This document shows, piece after piece, positions 15,931 to 19,264 of a stretch of 19,264 bases of DNA. How positions within the stretch are numbered: position 1 is the first letter of the stretch; every line of letters starts with the position of its first letter. The notes beneath the pieces were generated by a model. That model made no database searches. It was not told where the DNA came from and worked only from the letters and a program-made list of their open reading frames with translations. Both the position numbers and the translations under genes were made by a program. Origin of the DNA: Competibacteraceae bacterium UBA6584 (GTDB lineage Bacteria; Pseudomonadota; Gammaproteobacteria; Competibacterales; Competibacteraceae); the NCBI GenBank assembly GCA_002433805.1, contig DJIW01000024.1:1-19264 (forward strand), in the 5' to 3' direction.

Positions 15931-17195
15931 TGACGGAACTGAGATCGCCCGAGGCCATGACTCCCAGCCACGCCGTTGCCTTCAACACGCTCGCCGTCTC
16001 GATTCCGGGGGTTGCCGGCGGACAGCGCCTGCAAGCCGCCGCTTTCTTCCGCAAGCGGTTGTATGTCGGCGTGCTCGGAGACGGCGGCGGCGACCGTTCC
16101 CGCATCGCTCGGCTGTTGCGGTATTACCCCGGCGCGGAACGCTGGGAGGCTGTCTTTGAAACGTCTGTCGCGACCCCGGACGGATCTCGCCAGCGCGGGC
16201 GGCGGCCGTTTCCGCTGGAACTGGGTTGGCGCGCCATCACCGTGATGCCCGACCAACAGGGTCGAGAAACCTTGTGCTTGAGCCTGCTTTGCGCCCGCCA
16301 GCCGCGCCTGTTGCTCTCCGATGACGGCGAACGTTTCGAAGCGCTGACCGACGGGGGTGAGCCCCGGCCGTTCGGCCCGCTGCACGCCTTTCAAGGCTGG
16401 CTGTTCGGCGCGCTGGCGGGCGCCATGAGCGACGGCATCGCCGAAAAATCGGAAGGCGGGGCGATACTTCACGCTAGCCGCGACCCTCGCGCTGGAGGCT
16501 GGCTCGCGGCGAACGTTCCTGGCTTCGGCGACCCGCACAATCAAGTGATTCACAGCTTTCAGGTCTTCCAGGGCTGGCTGTACGCAGCGGTCGGCAATCC
16601 CTTCGCCGGCTTCCAGCTCTGGCGGACCCAAGCTCGCGGCGAACCGCCCTTTGACTGGGACCGGGTGCTCGAACAGGGCGCGCAGCGCTATAGTTTCAAC
16701 GCGGCCGCGCCAGCGATGGCGGTTTTCCAGGACGCGCTTTATATCGGAACAGGTGTTCCGATGGGCGAGCCGTTGCTGGAGGACGCGGCGGGCTGCGAGC
16801 TGATCCGAGTGCTGCCCGACGGGCGCTGGGAATTGGTGACAGGCCAGCCGCGCTTTTCGCCCATCGGCCTGCAAGTGCCGGTTTCCACGCGCGGCCCCGG
16901 TTTCGACGATCCCGCTCAGACCGTGCTGTCGTGCTTGGCCAGTTCTGGCGACGCTCTGTATGCCGCAACCCTGGCGCGCACCCCGGAAGCGGTTTCGGGT
17001 TTTAAGCTCTGGCAAACCGTGGACGGCGAACAGTGGCGACCCATCGCCGCGCCGACCGACGGCCCATCCGCCGCCTGCTTGCCGCGCGTTCTGATGGCCT
17101 TGCCGAAGTTTTTATTCGTCGGCGGCGACCGCTGTTCCGATCCAACCGGCGACCGGCGCGAAGCGTTTGTCTGGTTTGGCAAGAGTGAAATCTGA
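15927..17195 (+). CDS. Second beta-propeller-like protein, paralog of the 11147 gene
   Basis: A 422-aa protein with the same repeated pattern as the gene at 11147: RLYVGVLG, WLFGALAG, WLYAAVGN, ALYIGTGV, ALYAATLA, FLFVGGDR. The middle block SRDPRAGGW, PGFGDPHNQV, FQLWRTQARGEPPFDW and the next YIGTG strand match the corresponding block of the first copy. The start ATG at 15927 overlaps the upstream TGA (ATGA); ATG 15930 is an alternative. A longer upstream in-frame start would lie inside the sulfotransferase and is not needed. No signal peptide and no recognised catalytic motif. It ends the run; no strong terminator follows. Its function, perhaps scaffold or substrate binding, is inferred from co-transcription. 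Confidence 0.72.
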   Translation: MMTELRSPEAMTPSHAVAFNTLAVSIPGVAGGQRLQAAAFFRKRLYVGVLGDGGGDRSRIARLLRYYPGAERWEAVFETSVATPDGSRQRGRRPFPLELGWRAITVMPDQQGRETLCLSLLCARQPRLLLSDDGERFEALTDGGEPRPFGPLHAFQGWLFGALAGAMSDGIAEKSEGGAILHASRDPRAGGWLAANVPGFGDPHNQVIHSFQVFQGWLYAAVGNPFAGFQLWRTQARGEPPFDWDRVLEQGAQRYSFNAAAPAMAVFQDALYIGTGVPMGEPLLEDAAGCELIRVLPDGRWELVTGQPRFSPIGLQVPVSTRGPGFDDPAQTVLSCLASSGDALYAATLARTPEAVSGFKLWQTVDGEQWRPIAAPTDGPSAACLPRVLMALPKFLFVGGDRCSDPTGDRREAFVWFGKSEI

Positions 17196-17479
17196 CGGAT
17201 CATTCGCAAGCGCTGGCGCTGACTTGGCTTGCCGGATCGAGCAAATGGGTGAAGCGCCTGGAGGCGAACGCCGGCGTTCGTTTGCGGTTCAGGGCCGTGG
17301 ACCGTCAGAAGACCGAGGGCGAGGCTGACAAAACGCGCCAGCAGACCATCGCTCGGATCGTCGCCTCTATCGAACCGTTATCCGCCAGCGCATCCGGGCG
17401 CGGTTGGCCTCCTGATCGCCCGTCGGGTTCGAACAGCGCCGTTCTCACGCTCAACCTGGCAAACCGTGATTCGCCGGCA
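17196..17479. other. Gap between convergent genes with a coding-like relic
   Basis: No assignable gene lies here. On the plus strand a frame open from 17189 to 17647 shows native-like codon use over about 17198-17380 (around LTWLAGSSKWVKRLEANAG and KTRQQTIARIVASIE). It then runs antisense into the ExeA-like gene, so any full product is unlikely. It may be the tail of a lost gene. A short AGCGC/GCGCT hairpin at about 17207-17218 has a two-base loop and no T run, so it is not a convincing terminator. Confidence 0.4.
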
Positions 17480-19264
17480 TTACTCTCGATGACCGATCTC
17501 AGTCGCCCGCATCGGATAAGAGCCGTCCGCCATCAACTGCCTGATCGCCTCCAAGGCGGCGGCGCTGTCCGGGCTACCCGCCCGCTCCGCCTTGCCGTAC
17601 CATTCGATCGCTTTAACGGGATCTGGCGAAAAACCTTTGATCTGTAAGTCGTTCAAAACGATGGGATCGTAGGTTTTGCCGACCGCCGCCATGCCGGCCG
17701 GAAAACCGGCATTAGCCGCTTCCAGATAAAACGAGCGCGCCGAGGCGACATCCCCGCGCGCCATGAAGGCATCGCCCCTGCTCATATAAGATGCGATGAG
17801 CGGCGTGGCGACCCGCGCGGGCGTTGTCGCCGCCGTTGCCGATCGGTTGACCGCCACAACCGGCTTTGCCGCTGGAGCTTGGGCTTCGACCGCCGCGCTC
17901 GGGGTTTTCGCGGCTGGCGCGGCCGGGGCTCGATCAGTTTTTTCCGCGTCGGTTCCAGCGATTGAATCCGCCTTTAGCTGCTCCGGACGGGCTTGAGCCA
18001 CGCCCCCGTTTCCAACCGCCGCCTTGGCGTCGATAGCCACCGCCGTTCCCGTCGGCGCGACCACGGAAATCTGAACCGGCTTGCTATCGAACAGATAATA
18101 ACTGCCGATTCCGCCGGTGATGCCCGCCAATATGGACACAAAGATCAGCGTGATGAATTGTATCGTGGGGGATGAAAAAGATTTTGGCGGGCTTGGTGGG
18201 TTGTATCGCTCATCCCACTGCATGTTGATGGTCGCGTTTGCCAATAGATCGTCTTCCATCAAGCGATCGAGCAATTGATAGCTGGCGGCTTCATTGCGCC
18301 GATAAACCTTGTTACTGACAGGAGTGATCGGATGAATAAACTCCTGAGTATCCTCCGGATCCGGCTTCGCGAAGGAAACCGTCGCGACCGCGTAATCCTC
18401 GGTGCGGTCTGAGGCGAATGCGTTGTGCTTGCCCTCCGATTTTCCCCCGGCGGATTTTTCGTTCGCGGGCGGCGCGCTGATGATGGCGTCCGGCTCCTCG
18501 CCGATTAAGGTGGTGTTGAGTTCGCTCGGCTCGACGAAATCCGCTTCCGTGGGTTGGGGAGGATCGGGCACATAATGCTTGGCCCAAGGAATTAAGGTGA
18601 CGCCCTCTGTGTTGTTTTCCTCGGCCTCCAGCATCATTTCCTTTGCCGCCTGATCGATCGCCAGCATGGAAACCGTGGTTTTCCCCTTAAGGTGGGTGAT
18701 CGCCAATGCCCGCTGGCAAAGGGTGTTGATCAGATCGGGAACGCCTCCGGTCAAGCGGGTGATTTTTTGAACGGCCCACCGCGAAAAAACCGGGTTCACC
18801 TCCGAGGCCGCGCCCGCGCTCAATTGTCGGGAGATATAGGCGGCGACATCATTTTCGGCCAACGGGTCCAAGCGTACGTCCAAGCGCCTGGCGGCGATCA
18901 TCTGGTCGGCGCCGATTCGAGCCACCATCGCCTCCAACTGCGGCGCGCCGCCCAGCACGATGCGGGGTGACTGATGGTCTGGCAGCGACCAATCGAACAA
19001 CGCCATCAGATGGGCCAATCCTTGCTCGCCCAGCTTATGGGCGTCGTCGATCAATAAGACCACGCTGGTTCGCTGCTCGGCGTCTTCTTGTTTTATATAC
19101 TCCTTCAACGCGGTGTTTTTGCTGGCGCGGTAAGGCTCGATTTCATTGACGCCCAAGCGCTCGCACAGGATTTTAATTAAAGTCTCGTAATCCAGTTCGC
19201 CCGAAAACAGACTGATGAACTTAATATTATCGGGTGCCGCGCTCTCCAACTTGCGCAATAGAAA
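17480..19264 (-). CDS. ExeA-like AAA+ ATPase with transmembrane segment and SEL1/TPR repeats (5' end outside window)
   Basis: At least 594 residues; the frame stays open to the window edge, so the N-terminus with Walker A is missing. Positions here count from a TTG at 19258. The Walker B motif is VVLLIDDAHKL (residues 66-76), followed by sensor-like RIVLGGAPQLE (99-109) and arginines R124/R125. The AAA+ lid ends near residue 210. A variable acidic linker runs to about 360, one transmembrane helix (FITLIFVSILAGITGGIG) lies at 368-385, then an Ala/Pro-rich stretch, and at 486-573 two SEL1/TPR-like helices pairs (GDVASARSFYLEAANAG, DPVKAIEWYGKAERAG). ExeA/GspA proteins bind peptidoglycan and help assemble type II secretion or pilus machinery. 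A cytoplasmic ATPase with a periplasmic repeat domain fits this. The usual peptidoglycan-binding domain is replaced by SEL1 repeats. The stop is TAA. Confidence 0.85.
   Translation of the reverse strand, partial: FLLRKLESAAPDNIKFISLFSGELDYETLIKILCERLGVNEIEPYRASKNTALKEYIKQEDAEQRTSVVLLIDDAHKLGEQGLAHLMALFDWSLPDHQSPRIVLGGAPQLEAMVARIGADQMIAARRLDVRLDPLAENDVAAYISRQLSAGAASEVNPVFSRWAVQKITRLTGGVPDLINTLCQRALAITHLKGKTTVSMLAIDQAAKEMMLEAEENNTEGVTLIPWAKHYVPDPPQPTEADFVEPSELNTTLIGEEPDAIISAPPANEKSAGGKSEGKHNAFASDRTEDYAVATVSFAKPDPEDTQEFIHPITPVSNKVYRRNEAASYQLLDRLMEDDLLANATINMQWDERYNPPSPPKSFSSPTIQFITLIFVSILAGITGGIGSYYLFDSKPVQISVVAPTGTAVAIDAKAAVGNGGVAQARPEQLKADSIAGTDAEKTDRAPAAPAAKTPSAAVEAQAPAAKPVVAVNRSATAATTPARVATPLIASYMSRGDAFMARGDVASARSFYLEAANAGFPAGMAAVGKTYDPIVLNDLQIKGFSPDPVKAIEWYGKAERAGSPDSAAALEAIRQLMADGSYPMRATEIGHRE

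Overview
The window looks like chromosomal DNA of a GC-rich gammaproteobacterium. Supporting signs are high G/C at third codon positions in most genes, clear Shine-Dalgarno sites, a Tat-dependent TRAP solute-binding protein, an ExeA-type secretion ATPase with C-terminal SEL1/TPR repeats, and a PilG/PilH-style response regulator. The gene mix fits a Competibacter/Contendobacter-like or methanotroph/sulfur-oxidiser-like lineage, but this is a style judgement and was not tested by any search. There is no rRNA, tRNA, CRISPR array, intact insertion sequence or phage gene.

Layout. (a) 22-846, minus strand: a two-part response regulator with a degenerate N-terminal receiver and an intact C-terminal receiver. 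(b) 847-1649: an AT-richer gap with no convincing gene. (c) 1650-2455: an ATGA-coupled pair, a 60-aa protein plus a zeta-toxin-like P-loop kinase, probably a toxin-antitoxin module. (d) 2668-4077 threonine synthase (thrC) and 4182-5843 an AlkK/DmdB-like acyl-CoA ligase. (e) 5949-6533: a small exported protein with a carboxypeptidase-regulatory-like domain. It converges on (f) 6688-7869, a Tat-exported TakP/DctP-like TRAP binding protein without its membrane partners. A perfect 10-bp stem-loop lies between them. (g) 8148-17195: eight same-strand genes packed as one apparent operon. (h) 17480-19264, minus strand: an ExeA-like AAA+ ATPase with a transmembrane segment and SEL1-like repeats, cut by the window end.

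The operon in (g) is the notable part. In order it encodes an alkaline-phosphatase-superfamily phosphodiesterase/sulfatase-like hydrolase, an alpha/beta hydrolase, a short exported beta-helix-like fragment, a beta-propeller-like protein with repeated LYxG motifs, a lipoprotein carrying a PHB-depolymerase/feruloyl-esterase-type domain, two tandem related sulfotransferases, and a second propeller-like protein paralogous to the first. Three junctions overlap by 1-4 bases and three have gaps of 4-11 bases; the only larger gap, 51 bases, precedes the exported fragment. The grouping suggests a pathway that puts sulfate on a small molecule, lipid or glycan, with matching hydrolases. The substrate cannot be read from the sequence. 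I know of no named system with this gene order, but that could not be checked here.
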